Below are positions 1 through 11,053 of a stretch of DNA of 64,000 bases, in pieces. The notes beneath the pieces are model-generated. The model was given only the letters and a program-made list of their open reading frames with translations, had not been told where the DNA came from and searched no databases. The stretch is from assembly GCA_003194525.1 (NCBI GenBank), contig NBIV01000196.1:1-64000 (forward strand), read 5' to 3'. Origin of the DNA: Gracilariopsis chorda (lineage: Eukaryota; Rhodophyta; Florideophyceae; Gracilariales; Gracilariaceae). Positions within the stretch are counted from its first letter, which is position 1; the number at the start of each line of letters is the position of its first letter. The translations under genes were made by a program, and so were the position numbers.

Positions 1-58
1 GCGTTTCGCTGCGCTTCGCTTCGCGACGCGGTGCGCCGCGCCGCTTCCGCCTCCCGCC

Positions 59-59
<1 letters not shown>

Positions 60-98
<39 letters not shown>
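60..98. repeat. Homopolymer run of 39 C
   Basis: An uninterrupted run of 39 cytosines ends 12 bases before the ATG of the dihydroorotate dehydrogenase gene, so it would lie in the 5' untranslated region or core promoter. A shorter C run occurs inside the same gene near 475-485, where it encodes prolines. The exact length of such a run is unreliable in most sequencing technologies. Confidence 0.9.
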
Positions 99-99
<1 letters not shown>

Positions 100-110
100 C
101 CTCCCCCGCC

Positions 111-1286
111 ATGTCGCTGCGCTTCTTCGCGCGTGCGGCCGCCGCGTCGGCCGCCGCGCTCTACACCTACGCCGCCACCGCCGATCTGTACCAGGGCCCC
201 GTCGCGCGCTACATGGCCTCCATCGACCCCGAGCGCGCGCACCGCCTCGCGCTGTGGTTCACCAAGCACCATCTGGCCGTGCCCCGACTGCCGTTCCTCC
301 CCCGACCGCCCGATCCCCCCCGTCTGCGCACCGCCGTGTGGGGCCTCTCCTTCTCCAACCCCGTCGGCCTCGCCGCCGGCTTCGACAAGCACGCCGAGGC
401 CATGGCCGGCCTGTTCGCGCTCGGCTTCGGCTTCGTCGAGGTCGGATCCGTCACCCCGCGCGCGCAGCCCGGAAACCCCCCCCCCAGGCTGTTCCGCCTG
501 CCGCAGGACGCGGCCGTTATTAACCGCTATGGCTTCAACAGCGATGGTATGCACGTCGTCTTTGACAGGCTCTCCAAGTACGACTCTGGCGGACGCTCTC
601 AGCACCTCATGGGGCCGCTCGGCGTCAACCTGGCCAAGAATCGCCACACTGAGCCGCAAAACGCCGTCGACGATTACGCAGCCGTGTTGCTGCGCTTGGG
701 CGACTTGGCGGAGTATGTGGTCGTAAATGTGTCCAGTCCGAATACACCCGGCTTACGCTCGCTGCAGAATACTGAGCAGTTGACGCACTTGTTGCGCCCG
801 TTGCTACTGATACGCGATCAACTGTTGTATCGCCCGCCCCTACTCGTCAAGATCGCCCCGGACATGTGCGACCAACAGCTGCGCGACGTCTGTAAAGTTG
901 TGCGCCACCTCAACGTAGACGGCATCATCATTTCGAATACAACCGTCTCGAGGGAGGGCTTGAAGTCGCCCAATGCTATTGAACCGGGCGGCTTGAGTGG
1001 CCGTCCACTCAAACGGCTCAGCACCGAGCTCATTCGCAAGGCGTACGCGTTCACGGAGGGAGCAGTGCCTATTGTGGGAGTGGGCGGCATTGAAAATGGC
1101 CAAGATGCGTATGATAAGATCCGCGCCGGCGCCAGCTTGGTGCAGCTTTATACCGCTTTGGTGTATCACGGCCCGCGACTTGTGCAGCGTGTCAAAGCTG
1201 AGTTGGACGCTCTTTTGGAGCGCGATGGATTCGAATCGGTTGCCGATGCTGTTGGCGCCGATCATCGTGCCGTGGAGAACAGCTAA
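111..1286 (+). CDS. pyrD: Class 2 dihydroorotate dehydrogenase (quinone)
   Basis: Oxidises dihydroorotate to orotate with FMN and passes the electrons to ubiquinone; it is the fourth step of de novo pyrimidine synthesis and is normally on the inner mitochondrial membrane. The 391-residue length fits class 2. Residues 1-30 form an Ala-rich N-terminus with a short hydrophobic stretch, followed by the class 2 membrane-docking helices (about 25-60). FMN and substrate motifs are visible: VGLAAGFDKHAEAM (85-98), NRYGFNSDGM (138-147), VNVSSPNTPGLRSLQ (205-219) with the class 2 catalytic serine at about 209, ISNTTV (274-279), GGLSGRPL (293-300) and VGVGGIENGQDAY (322-334). The ATG at 111 is the first in frame. 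The gene is a single exon and GC-rich at its 5' end. It converges on the kinase gene downstream. Confidence 0.95.
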   Translation: MSLRFFARAAAASAAALYTYAATADLYQGPVARYMASIDPERAHRLALWFTKHHLAVPRLPFLPRPPDPPRLRTAVWGLSFSNPVGLAAGFDKHAEAMAGLFALGFGFVEVGSVTPRAQPGNPPPRLFRLPQDAAVINRYGFNSDGMHVVFDRLSKYDSGGRSQHLMGPLGVNLAKNRHTEPQNAVDDYAAVLLRLGDLAEYVVVNVSSPNTPGLRSLQNTEQLTHLLRPLLLIRDQLLYRPPLLVKIAPDMCDQQLRDVCKVVRHLNVDGIIISNTTVSREGLKSPNAIEPGGLSGRPLKRLSTELIRKAYAFTEGAVPIVGVGGIENGQDAYDKIRAGASLVQLYTALVYHGPRLVQRVKAELDALLERDGFESVADAVGADHRAVENS

Positions 1287-2278
1287 AGCCTTGCTACCAC
1301 TGACGGCGGACGAGTGTTCATCATCATCTTGAAAAGCGCTTTCTTTTCTGTTCACATGCGCGTATGCGACGCATGAGTGACTTTAAAGCTCCTCGAGACG
1401 CGGCGTGGCCTCACTTATAGCGGCGGAAAGAAGGCAGGCGCTCGCAACTTTTGATTCGCACATTAAACGTATACATATTCTATCATATCGACTGTGTGAT
1501 CGACAAGCCATCGCGGCTGATAGAAACAATTTACTCTTGTTGCCGGCTGCCTCTATATGTTGGGTGAGTGAAAAATCCCCTAAATTACACACAGTGTGGC
1601 GAAAGACGATGCATCGCTCTGCCATCTTGCTGCCCAGCCGTCTTGCTGCGGGCTAACGCAAGCGCTTGACACCCACAGTGTTTGCACAAGCTGCCGGTTC
1701 ATCATTCCCTGTTCCCAGCTGTAACTTGTACTGTACACGACGTTTTTGTTTGCTTGCGGCGCAAAAAGGGCCGTTTGATTCCATATCGTTGCAGGTATCG
1801 CAAAACGATTGTTGTGGTACGTCCGCTTGGCCGCCATCATCGTTAACGTGGCGTGCGCCGACGAGCCGTCGCTGGCTGTACCACTACAAACACCCATTCT
1901 GTTATTCTCGAGCCTGATTTTGGTCCTTCCAATACTGTACTCGTATTGTAGCAACCGTTTTACACGCACTGCATTGGGGTGCACATACGTGTACCACAAT
2001 GCGCACCCCCTTTACAGTAGTGCAACCACAAGATCATATCACTTGCTGCGTGCACAGCCTTCAAACCTTCAAGCTCAAGCGCTCCTCCATATCGTCTCAT
2101 ACACCTTCCAGTCATGGCTGAAACTTCGAATGCATACCACAAACCGAGCATCGAAGCTGAGCAACCCGAGTCGCGCGCGGCGGATTAGTGTGTTTCACTT
2201 TAAACAAACATACCTAAAGGACGCTTTCGGAGAGTGCGCCAAACTACATGCAGCTAAGATAGATACAGAATACATGGA
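1287..2278. other. Intergenic, no gene seen
   Basis: This lies between two convergent genes and should hold both 3' untranslated regions. Reading frames here have no recognisable domains and overlap on both strands. I see no repeat or RNA gene. Confidence 0.6.
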
Positions 2279-3572
2279 CTACACAGCATTGTCGTTCTTC
2301 TTAAGCTTCAGTTCAGCGAGTAGTTGCTTGAGATCAGAGAACCACGGATGTGACAGTGCATCACGCGCGGTCAGTCTTTCCTGCGGATCCTCTCTGAGCA
2401 AGCCCTGCAACAAGCTTTTCGCGTCCTCAGAAATGCGGTCCCACTCGGAACCGATCAGCGAAAAGCGTCCGCGCACAACCAGCTCGAGCGTCTCTTGAAT
2501 CGTCTCCCCCGCAAACGGATATCGCCTTGTAAGCATGATGTGTAAAATCACTCCAACGGCCCATGTATCTACCACGGGTCCGTACGGTTCTTCTCTCAGT
2601 ACTTCCGGCGCCACGTAATGCGGGGAGCCCACCTGGCTCTTGAGCGCCACCTTGGAGACGGTGCGCACGCCCACAAAGTTGGCCAGTCCGAAATCAGCCA
2701 ACTTGACGCGCACGGGCATCTCCTTTGTGTCGCACAGAATGTTCTTCAGCTTGAGATCACGGTGAACAATGGACTTGTCATGCAGATATGCCACGCCGTT
2801 GAGAATATCAGCGAGAATAATCTTCGCCTGACTCTCCGTGAAACGGCCCACCTTTTTCAGAATCTCGCCAAGCGTGCCGCCGGGCATGTACTCCAGCACG
2901 ATGTACAGACGGTTCTTGGTGTCGAAAATGTCGTACGTGCGCACAATGTTGGGGTGATTCACGTTCTTCATCACGTTGAGTTCACGCCACACGAACTGTT
3001 GCCCTAGCTCGTCGTCGCTTTGCTTCTCGATGATCTTGACGGCGAACTTTTCTAGCGTGGTGCGATCTAGACCCATCACCACTTTTGCAAACGCTCCTTC
3101 GCCGAGGCTCTGCCCAAGCTCGTAGTAGTCTTCGATGCGACGGTTGGCGGCTTTTTGAAGCGCGTCTAGCCAGTGGTAGTAGTCATTGGGGGTGTCTGTT
3201 ATGAGACGCACGGTACGATCGGGGCACATGACGACGATGCGTCTCGCACCCTCCACGCCGACGACATCAGCACCAAGAAGGTTTTGCTCCCAGCTCGGGT
3301 CCGAGTTCTACAGCCGTGTCGAGAAGCAAGAGAGATGGTGGGGTCGGGGTATGATGGACGTCAAAGGGTTAGGTACGGAGAAAAACGGGGTGCTGCAGGG
3401 ACAAGTGTGTAAGGAAGGCGACGGGTACGGAACTTACGTTGCGGACATGACTGGAAAGAACCTGACTTGCGAGCTTGAAATAGCGGCGTTTCTTGGTTGG
3501 GAATACACGTTGTTTCTTGTACAGCCAGCCGGCCAGCTCCTCGGGCATGCCATGACGAAAGTTTTCAGCCAT
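2279..3572 (-). CDS. PH domain-CAMK-like Ser/Thr protein kinase
   Basis: Two exons: 3572-3438, an intron at 3437-3308 (130 bp, GTAAGT donor, TAG acceptor, phase 0), then 3307-2279, giving about 387 residues. The PH domain spans about residues 11-100 and the intron splits it: AGWLYKKQRVF at the start and the closing helix DYYHWLDALQKA at the end. The kinase domain runs from about 107: glycine loop GQSLGEGAFAKV, ATP lysine in FAVKIIEK (about 136), HRD (227-229), DFG (250-252), APE (278-280). All catalytic residues are present. A PH domain directly before a CAMK-type kinase suggests lipid-directed membrane recruitment (inference). The ATG at 3572 is the first in the exon, but the frame stays open upstream and a pyrimidine-rich tract plus AG lies near 3593-3620, so an additional 5' exon is possible. 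Confidence 0.9.
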
Positions 3573-4650
3573 TGGGAACACGGGGTAATACAGCTGCGCA
3601 AGTGAACGGAACGAGAAAAGGAAAGCGGGGGCCGCGCACGGGCTCAGAGCGTTTGAGAAGAAGGCCCAACGACGGGGAACAAGGGCCGGGGGGGAAGGGT
3701 TGGGGGAGGGTGGAAGGCGAGGATGCCCTTAAGAGGGAAGAAGCAAGTGCTCTTCGGGGTTAACAAGCGAGACAGCGTCGTGTGAGATGCGTCGTCGAGA
3801 GTATGAATATATTGAACGCTTTTTTGGGGTGGGACGGAGGTTGCGCGTGGCGTGCTATTACGTGGTTGGCGTAGCGTAGCTGTAGCTTTTCTTCCTTTTC
3901 TGCGCAGGGCACAACGGCAATGGCGCAGTACGGTGCACATGGCGTTAAGAGCGATTCGCTCTATTTTGGGGGCGTCTGTTTTGGGGCTCGTTGAATTGAC
4001 GTGAGACCGGCTGGCGACTGTGTGCGACCGAGGCCCCGTTGCCGAAGGGAAGCAGCGCCGCTCAACTTGCTGCCCTTGTTCCACGCGCGCACGTAGCCTT
4101 CTTGCTCGCTCTCAACATGGCGACTGATGCTACGTCGCGTCTCGCTCCCAAGTTCATGTGCACCCCCGCCCTTGTAGCAGAACGGTACAAAAGTGCGCGC
4201 GTGTTGCTCACCTGGACGTTGGGTGCCAGTTACCGTTATCTTTAGCCTGAAATAACCCTTACCAATAATCTGTATCTATGCATACCGCCGCCATTCACAC
4301 ACCTTCCCCAAGGGCGACGAGAAAGGTGACGTGTGCGCAAAGAGCGCAACACGTTCCTTTCACCGCTGCCCGTCGTGCAACATCCGCCATACTCAGCCAC
4401 AGAGTCTCAGTTGTTTCTTCCTAGATGTACGACAACGCGTCCATACATCGGTGATGAGTTACAACACTGTCAGAGCCCATTCCACTCGCCACATCGCGAT
4501 TTCTTTGTTCTCTCGTCCAGTTCGACATCATACTCAGTATGCTGACGCTGTCATATGAACTCGACTGCCAGGCGGCTTGTTCTTTCACATGGAAAGTGTC
4601 AACGCCGCTCTCATCTAACTGACACAGAAACGTGTTTGATGCTCCCGCAC
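3573..4650. other. Intergenic upstream of kinase; G-rich tract
   Basis: No convincing gene. It should hold the kinase promoter and possibly an upstream exon. Positions 3683-3710 on the + strand have four or more closely spaced runs of three or more G, a G-quadruplex-like pattern. The right end is the insertion site of the Copia element, with target duplication CGCAC at 4646-4650. Confidence 0.5.
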
Positions 4651-4864
4651 TGTGAGGACACGCAATTTGTACGGCTGCACTATCGGCTGTTGTAATTTAG
4701 TGTCAGTTGCATTTGTAATCTTGTCCAACTCTCTTGATTACAAATGCAGACCTCTCCTAATTACGTACATTTTAATTAGAATTGTAGGACTATAAAGAGC
4801 GGCCGGCGGCGCTGACCCGAGCACCACCGGCCGGAGGAATCAACACCCTCCACAACCTTTCACA
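4651..4864 (+). repeat. Copia-1 left LTR
   Basis: 214 bp, TGTGAGG to TTTCACA. It contains a perfect 12-bp inverted repeat (4709-4720 with 4736-4747, 15-base loop), a TATA-like TATAAAG at 4791-4797, and a GC-rich inverted repeat just after the TATA box built on GGCCGG. Confidence 0.97.
4791..4797 (+). promoter_or_regulatory. TATA box of Copia-1 LTR promoter
   Basis: TATAAAG sits about two thirds of the way through the LTR, where the U3/R boundary is expected, followed by the GC-rich hairpin. The right LTR has the same motif. Confidence 0.6.
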
Positions 4865-5534
4865 TGGTAGCACTCGCTCAACCCTCCCCGCCGCCTCTCC
4901 CCTCGACAACCGCTGACCAACCTTCAACCGGCGCTCCGCAACGCTCTGTACCGAACCATTCCTTGGACCCACGGAAGCATCAACATACAACCTTTCTCTT
5001 CTCGCTGATAAACGGCTTTCTTTTTTCATCTTGTATCTTTGTGGTATTTGTTTTTCTTCTTTTTTTCATCTCTTTTCGTCGAACGGATAAAGGCGTGGTA
5101 GCTTGCAAGCTGAGCACCGGTACGGGAATCGATTGGGCACTTGAAGTAATCTGCTAGATTTGACATTCCTTCCGGATAACCGGCTCTGCTGGGGGAGGCT
5201 CTGTCTGCTAGTGGTGACACGGTGTGTCGTCGTTTGGCCCAAGCTACCGCATACGCCGGTGGAGTTTTGTACTATCTCCTTCAACCTATCGCTCCGCAGA
5301 ACGCCGCGCAGCATTCCTGCAAGAGGCCAGAAGGGGTCAACTGGTGAAAACTTATCTTCAGTTAGTAACCTCCCTTGGAAGCTTCGTAAGGATTCAAGGC
5401 ACTTTGCTTCTTTTCGCGAGAAGCTTAGCAGGCAGATCAAAGCGACTCACCGGGAGAGTGTGACCCGGTTCCAGGGGTTGAACCCTTAGGGTAGCGGAGG
5501 TAGTTTCTCCTGTCAGTGCGCCCGCTCGAAGGAA

Positions 5535-5607
5535 GACTAATAAAAGGTACCTCGCTAGCCAGAGGTCAAGCAGACTAACAAAAGGTACCTCGATAACCAG
5601 AGGTCAA
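5535..5607 (+). repeat. Tandem 35-bp repeat in Copia-1 leader
   Basis: Two copies of a 35-bp unit begin at 5535 and 5573 (38-bp period, two or three mismatches), just before the gag start. Each copy contains the short inverted pair ACCTC / GAGGT, so each can form a small hairpin in the leader RNA. Confidence 0.75.
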
Positions 5608-5638
5608 TTCACTCTTTCTCTACTCACAAGGCATCAAC

Positions 5639-8600
5639 ATGAGTGAGAACAGAGAAGAAGGCAAGCGCACTATTCCCCGCCTTAAAGGATCCTCGGACTA
5701 TTACACATGGAGGATCTACATAAGGGACTTGATGAATGTTGACCAAGTTCTCTTCGTCTTAACCGAACCCAGACCATTGGAAGGCGAGAGCTCAGCCCAA
5801 GCCCGCCGCCGATGGGATGATGCGGATCGAAAAGCTCGTTCGATTATTGTTCAAAACCTTGGAACACAACCAGTAGTTGCCGTTTCTGAATTACTGGAAC
5901 GCGAACAATGTTCTGCGTTGGACGTCTGGAGGAAACTGGAGGGTACGTACAAGAAGGATAACATCCAAACCAAGATGAACCTTCGACAGCGCCTGAACAA
6001 TCTCGTTTTCAAGGACGATGGAAATATCCTTGAACATCTCCACGAAATGGAAACAATCTTTCTAGAACTGGCACGCCTAGGAGATGCTCTCAACGATAAG
6101 GAGAGAACTGCTTGCTTACTCAGAACTCTACCAGACTCTCTTATGGCTATCACACTACTTGCAGACGCCAACGATATGGAACATGACCAAGTTGCTTCTT
6201 TGATAAGATCAGAAATGGACAGACGCAAACACAGGGACTCGAGAAACCAAACAAGCCCCGCACCTCCACCACCAAATACACAGCACCCCTACATGGCTGC
6301 GAGAAAGACATCCTTAATTTCCTCCGTGAAGAAAAGGAAGTCTAAATCCATTAGATGTTGGCATTGTGGAAAACTAGGTCACATTCGTTCCGAATGCCGG
6401 TTGAGAAAAGAAAACAACCCCAACCAAAACCATCGCAGGGGTCCCCAAGCCAACAAACACAAACACCAACCATCTAGTACTGGAAACAGGAACTGGGACT
6501 CCAACGGAGGATCAAACAAACCCTCAAGTCACTACAACCGCAACCCCCAGCCCCGAGGTTTCGTAGCTATTGCCGAAGCTAAATATTGTTCAGTGAACAA
6601 TGGAACTACAACCTGGCTGGATTGTGGAGCGACTCATGTGTTTGTAAACGACAGAAACCTCTTCTGGGATTATGAGCCTGTGGAAAATGAGTCCGTCCGA
6701 ACATGCGACAGACAATCGGAAATAGTTGGAGCAGGGACAATTATGCTGCCAGTAGGAGACGGAATAAGGTTACCTGCGAAGCACACACCTTCGTTTGACT
6801 CAAACCTTATTTCATTATACGTCTTATCACAGCACACAAACGTTTCCTTTTCCAACGAAGACTCCTTTCATGGATTTGTCCTAAGTGACGTCAAAAACGG
6901 GAAAGAACTTCATCGCTGCAAAGCTAAAAACGGTTTGTACCCACTACCAAAGCCGATCGCTCCATCGACAGCCCAAACCGCACAAGTCATGCCCGGAAAC
7001 ACAGCAATTGACTGGCATGAAAAACTCGGACACCCCGGCAAGGACAGGTTGCTTCGCACAATCCCGCAATCTTCAGGAATTCCTAACCTGCCACCGACGG
7101 AAATCGAAAACATACATTGCAGTCCATGCATTGAGGCAAAATCGAGGCGATCTCCAACCCAACGCTTGCATTCAGTGGCAAACCACCCCTTAGCTTTGAC
7201 ACACACAGACCTCACAGGCCCAATATCCCCACCTTCGTTACAAGGATCAAAGTACATGCAGGTACTACTTGACGACAATACAAGGGCATCATCAATATAC
7301 TTCCTGACTAAGAAAGACCAATTCACGCAATCAATACGTTGGTACAAGGCTCTCGCAGAAAACGAACAACCCCAAAACCGTTTGTACCGCGTTCGCCTCG
7401 ACGGAGCTGGTGAGAATAGGTCTAATGAGTTCATCCATTACGCATTAGATAACGGGATCCTCTTGGAGTACACTCCTCCGCATGCACATGAGTCTAACGG
7501 CGCAGCGGAGAAAATTATCCAAGACTTATGGAAAACGGCCAGAACTCTGCTCTTTGCATCAAAATTACCACTCGAATTATGGGAAGAAGCGATATCGCAT
7601 GCAAACTGGCTGCGAAACCGCCTTCCAAACTCACGACTCGACATGAGAATCCCCTACAAAGAGTGGTTTGGACAAAATCCATCGTTCGATACATTACTGA
7701 AGTTTGGACAAGATGGCCACGCCTTTATATACAGGTCGGAAACCATTCCCAACAAGAAAATACTCCCACGCGCCATCTACGGCCACTTCGTTGGAATGGA
7801 GAGCTTCCAAACACTGTATCGGATATACATACCTTCCCAAAAGAAAGTAATCATGGTGAGGCAAAGGGACTTTAAGATGGCCAAGAAAATACTGCCTTCC
7901 ATCAACGAGCTTCTCGACTTCTCGTCCTTGGGCAGGACAGAAGCAGAAGAACGTAATGACGAAGTGGATGAAGAACACTTGGACTCAGCTTTGGAACATT
8001 GTCTAGTGGCACACACTCGTTCAACAAATAACAGTGAGCTGGACAAAGTACCAAAGACATTTTCCCAAGCAAGGACAATACCAGAATGGGCAGACGCAAT
8101 CGACCGAGAGTATGACGCTCTCATCGAACGCAAAACATGGAAGCTCATTGACCGAAAACCAGGAATGAATCCAATCCCATTCCTTTGGACATTTACGGCA
8201 AAACAACTCAGCGCAAAACCTTTGGATATCCTTCCTAAGGCACGTTGTGTAGCGCGAGGGGACATGCAGAAACCGTACATCGATTACGACCCTGAAAACC
8301 TTTATGCCCCAGTCGCAAGACTTGAGACAATAAGGTTGGCATTGGCAAAGGCTGCTGCGCAAGACCTTTTGCTGGAAACAATGGATATCAGCAACGCCTA
8401 CCTGTACGGCGACCTCGATGAACCATTGATCATGGAACAACCCCAGAACTCGTCTGGAACTTCATACGTTCCGGGAAAAGTATGTCTACTGCTGAAATCA
8501 TTATACGGGGCAAAGCAGGCTGGACAGATCTGGGGATCGTTTCTACACACGACGTTGATCACACTGCAATTCCGTCAATCGAAAACGGACTACCGTCTCT

Positions 8601-9620
8601 ATATATATCGATCAAGCAGTGGGATACTGATCCTCGTCATCGTTGTGGACGACATATTGATGTCGTCTGACTCGAGGTCTCTTCTGGACGACTTTAAAGC
8701 CGAAATGAAGAGACGTTTTCAAGTGAAACTATTGGGAGAAGCCAAATCATTCGTCGGACTTCATCTCAGTCGGGACAGACATGGCATCAAGGTTAGTCAG
8801 GAAACGTATGTGGATAAGCTGCTACGAGAATATAACCTCGGAAACGCAAACCCTGTGCAAACACCGTTGCACCATGGCTACTCTATCATGGGTACAAGCG
8901 AACAGGAACAGAAGCTGCCTCCTCCACTCCACCGGAAATATCGGAAACTGGTAGGACAACTGATGTATCTAGCCGTGGCTTCTAGACCAGACGTCATGTT
9001 TGCAGCTTCAATGCTGGCGAGACAGGTTCATAAACCTTGTTTAAGGCACTTAGCTTTGGCAAAGCGAGTGCTTAGATATTTAAAGGGAACAAAGAACCTT
9101 TGTATGCACTTTCCCGCAACCAGTGTATCACCTTTGGAAGGTTTTTTGCGATGCGGACTGGGCAGGATGCCGAGAAACAAGGAAGTCAACGACGGGAGTA
9201 CTGATCAAAGTCAACGATGCTCCAATCCTATGGACTAGCAAGAAACAGACAATCGTGGCTTTGTCTTCGGGAGAAGCTGAATACGTTGCTTTATCGTATT
9301 GCGCTAAGTTAGTGACTTGGATCCGAAGACTATTTTGGGAGCTTCATCATTGCCAAATTCTGCAAGAAGAGCCTATCGGAATGTATCCCGTCTGTATCTA
9401 TACAGACAGTTCTACGGCAAACTCTATTGCGAAGACTTCGAAAACGTCTGAGAGAAACAAACATATTTCTCTGAAATACCATCATGTCAAAGACCTTGTG
9501 AAGTCTGGAATGCTGAAAATACTTGAGATCAGAACTGATTCCCAGCCGGCTGACATAATGACAAAAGCTGCTAACCGAGAAAGCTTATACCAACTTTCTG
9601 TTTTGTGCGGACTACAATAA
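5639..9620 (+). mobile_element. Copia-1 gag-pol coding region
   Basis: Begins with ATG at 5639. A UBN2-like gag domain comes first, then a zinc knuckle (CWHCGKLGHIRSEC). A protease-like site WLDCGATHVF follows, with Cys where DSG/DTG is usual. The integrase has the zinc-binding HEKLGHPGKD region and the HTDLTGPI core. The Copia reverse transcriptase shows SNAYLYGDLDEPL and VVDDILMSS, and the RNase H shows CDADWAGC and SSGEAEYVALS. Gag and pol read as one fused frame, a common Copia arrangement. The region is nearly intact, with about one break in all. Confidence 0.95.
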
Positions 9621-9861
9621 CTGTTGAACATTTATTGACCAATCTTTTTTTGTTTGTTTCTTGTTTTGTTTTTGTTTCTATGCGTTTTATCCAGATTATC
9701 TGTTCTTGAAAACACTATTTTGGACTTAGATAAGTATTACATTGCTATACCTTTTCCTAACTATGCAGCTTTTTATCCTATATGGTTTTTGCTGATATTT
9801 AGGTTTTTAACGGTGGCATTAATGATGCGCAAATAGCTTTAGAGTTGTTTGCGAGGGACAG

Positions 9862-10075
9862 TGTGAGGACACGCAATTTGTACGGCTGCACTATCGGCTG
9901 TTGTAATTTAGTGTCAGTTGCATTTGTAATCTTGTCCAACTCTCTTGATTACAAATGCAGACCTCTCCTAATTACGTACATTTTAATTAGAATTGTAGGA
10001 CTATAAAGAGCGGCCGGCGGCGCTGACCCGAGCACCACCGGCCGGAGGAATCAACACCCTCCACAACCTTTCACA
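9862..10075 (+). repeat. Copia-1 right LTR
   Basis: 214 bp, no difference seen from the left LTR. A short purine-rich stretch (GCGAGGGACAG) just before it is the likely plus-strand primer site. Confidence 0.97.
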
Positions 10076-10080
10076 CGCAC

Positions 10081-11053
10081 AGGGCGACGAAACCAAAGAC
10101 ATCGTTTGTGAAGTGCATTCGTGGCCTCATACGACATGTCTCTGCTCATGCAATCCACTCAGATTCATACACAACGTCCCCCTCTTGTTAGCATTACGCG
10201 ACTCACAACACACGATGCGAATGAGCCGTTCGCTGAGAATACAGTGACCCACGAATTGACCACAGCAGCTGGTTTCCCCGCTTTGGTGCCATCCTTAACC
10301 CTTCTCTACAGACGCTAGGAAAAGGGAAGGCCGCCTGGTAAGGAGTATACACTTGCTACTTCGGCGACGTGCAGAATGCTCCGTACAGATGGAGCTGCAG
10401 TAGCGGTTGTAGGGGGAAGACCCGTTATCTGTCAAACTTCCGTGCCGCGAGACAAGCGAAGACAAAACACATGCAGCGCAGTTTGAATCGGGACGTCTCA
10501 CTACCAGCTCTTCGTGAGAGAAGCTCATGTCGGTAGTTACAGTGCATCTGAATGTGGAAAGTGGAAAGAGATATGAAACCTCTGCCGTCTTGTGAGGTGT
10601 GTCGGAACGATATAATAATGCCATCGCTATTGCCCTATCGACATCTTGCGAGAGCAACATAGCGATAGCATCATCAACGCAAAGCAAATGCCTTCTTGAC
10701 AATTAAGGAGCCGATAGTCCCGAACAGCCCCCGACTGCACGCCTTGCGTCTCTCGGACGCACGTAACTATTCATTTCCATTCACATCGCGCCCGTGCGCG
10801 GTCGAGCAGCCCCAAGCGTATACACGTGCGGCGAGATGGACAGCTGGCGTGAGCGTCCCAGTGCGCTGCAATTCGCACGCACTTGCGGTCAGCGACAGTG
10901 CTCTCTGTTGCGCCAAACAATATCGGACACGCGACCAGCGCCAGACCCCCAACAGCACTCGCACGTATCAACGACGGTAATCCATGACCTCAATGAGATG
11001 TCGCAACACCATCAACACGCTCTCTCCAATCCTTATCTCCCCGCAACATCCTC
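10081..11053. other. Intergenic, no gene seen
   Basis: Lies between the Copia-1 target duplication and the decarboxylase start. Reading frames are short, low in complexity and without domains. It should contain the decarboxylase promoter. Confidence 0.5.

Larger units (their letters stand above)
4651..10075 (+). mobile_element. Copia-superfamily LTR retrotransposon (Copia-1), very young
   Basis: The element is bounded by 214-bp direct LTRs that begin TG and end CA, and is flanked by a 5-bp target duplication CGCAC (4646-4650 and 10076-10080). The two LTRs read as identical, so insertion was very recent. A TGG-starting primer-binding-site candidate begins at 4865, directly after the left LTR. 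The interior holds one gag-pol coding region in Copia order (protease, integrase, reverse transcriptase, RNase H). It is nearly whole, with about one break. Confidence 0.97.

Noticed and set aside
1809-2498. Long + strand frame opposite the 3' end of the kinase gene
   Set aside because: Overlaps the kinase on the other strand, has no domain and no protein-like composition.
3644-4084. Minus-strand frame upstream of the kinase
   Set aside because: No domain, basic low-complexity composition; may at most include an unproven first exon.
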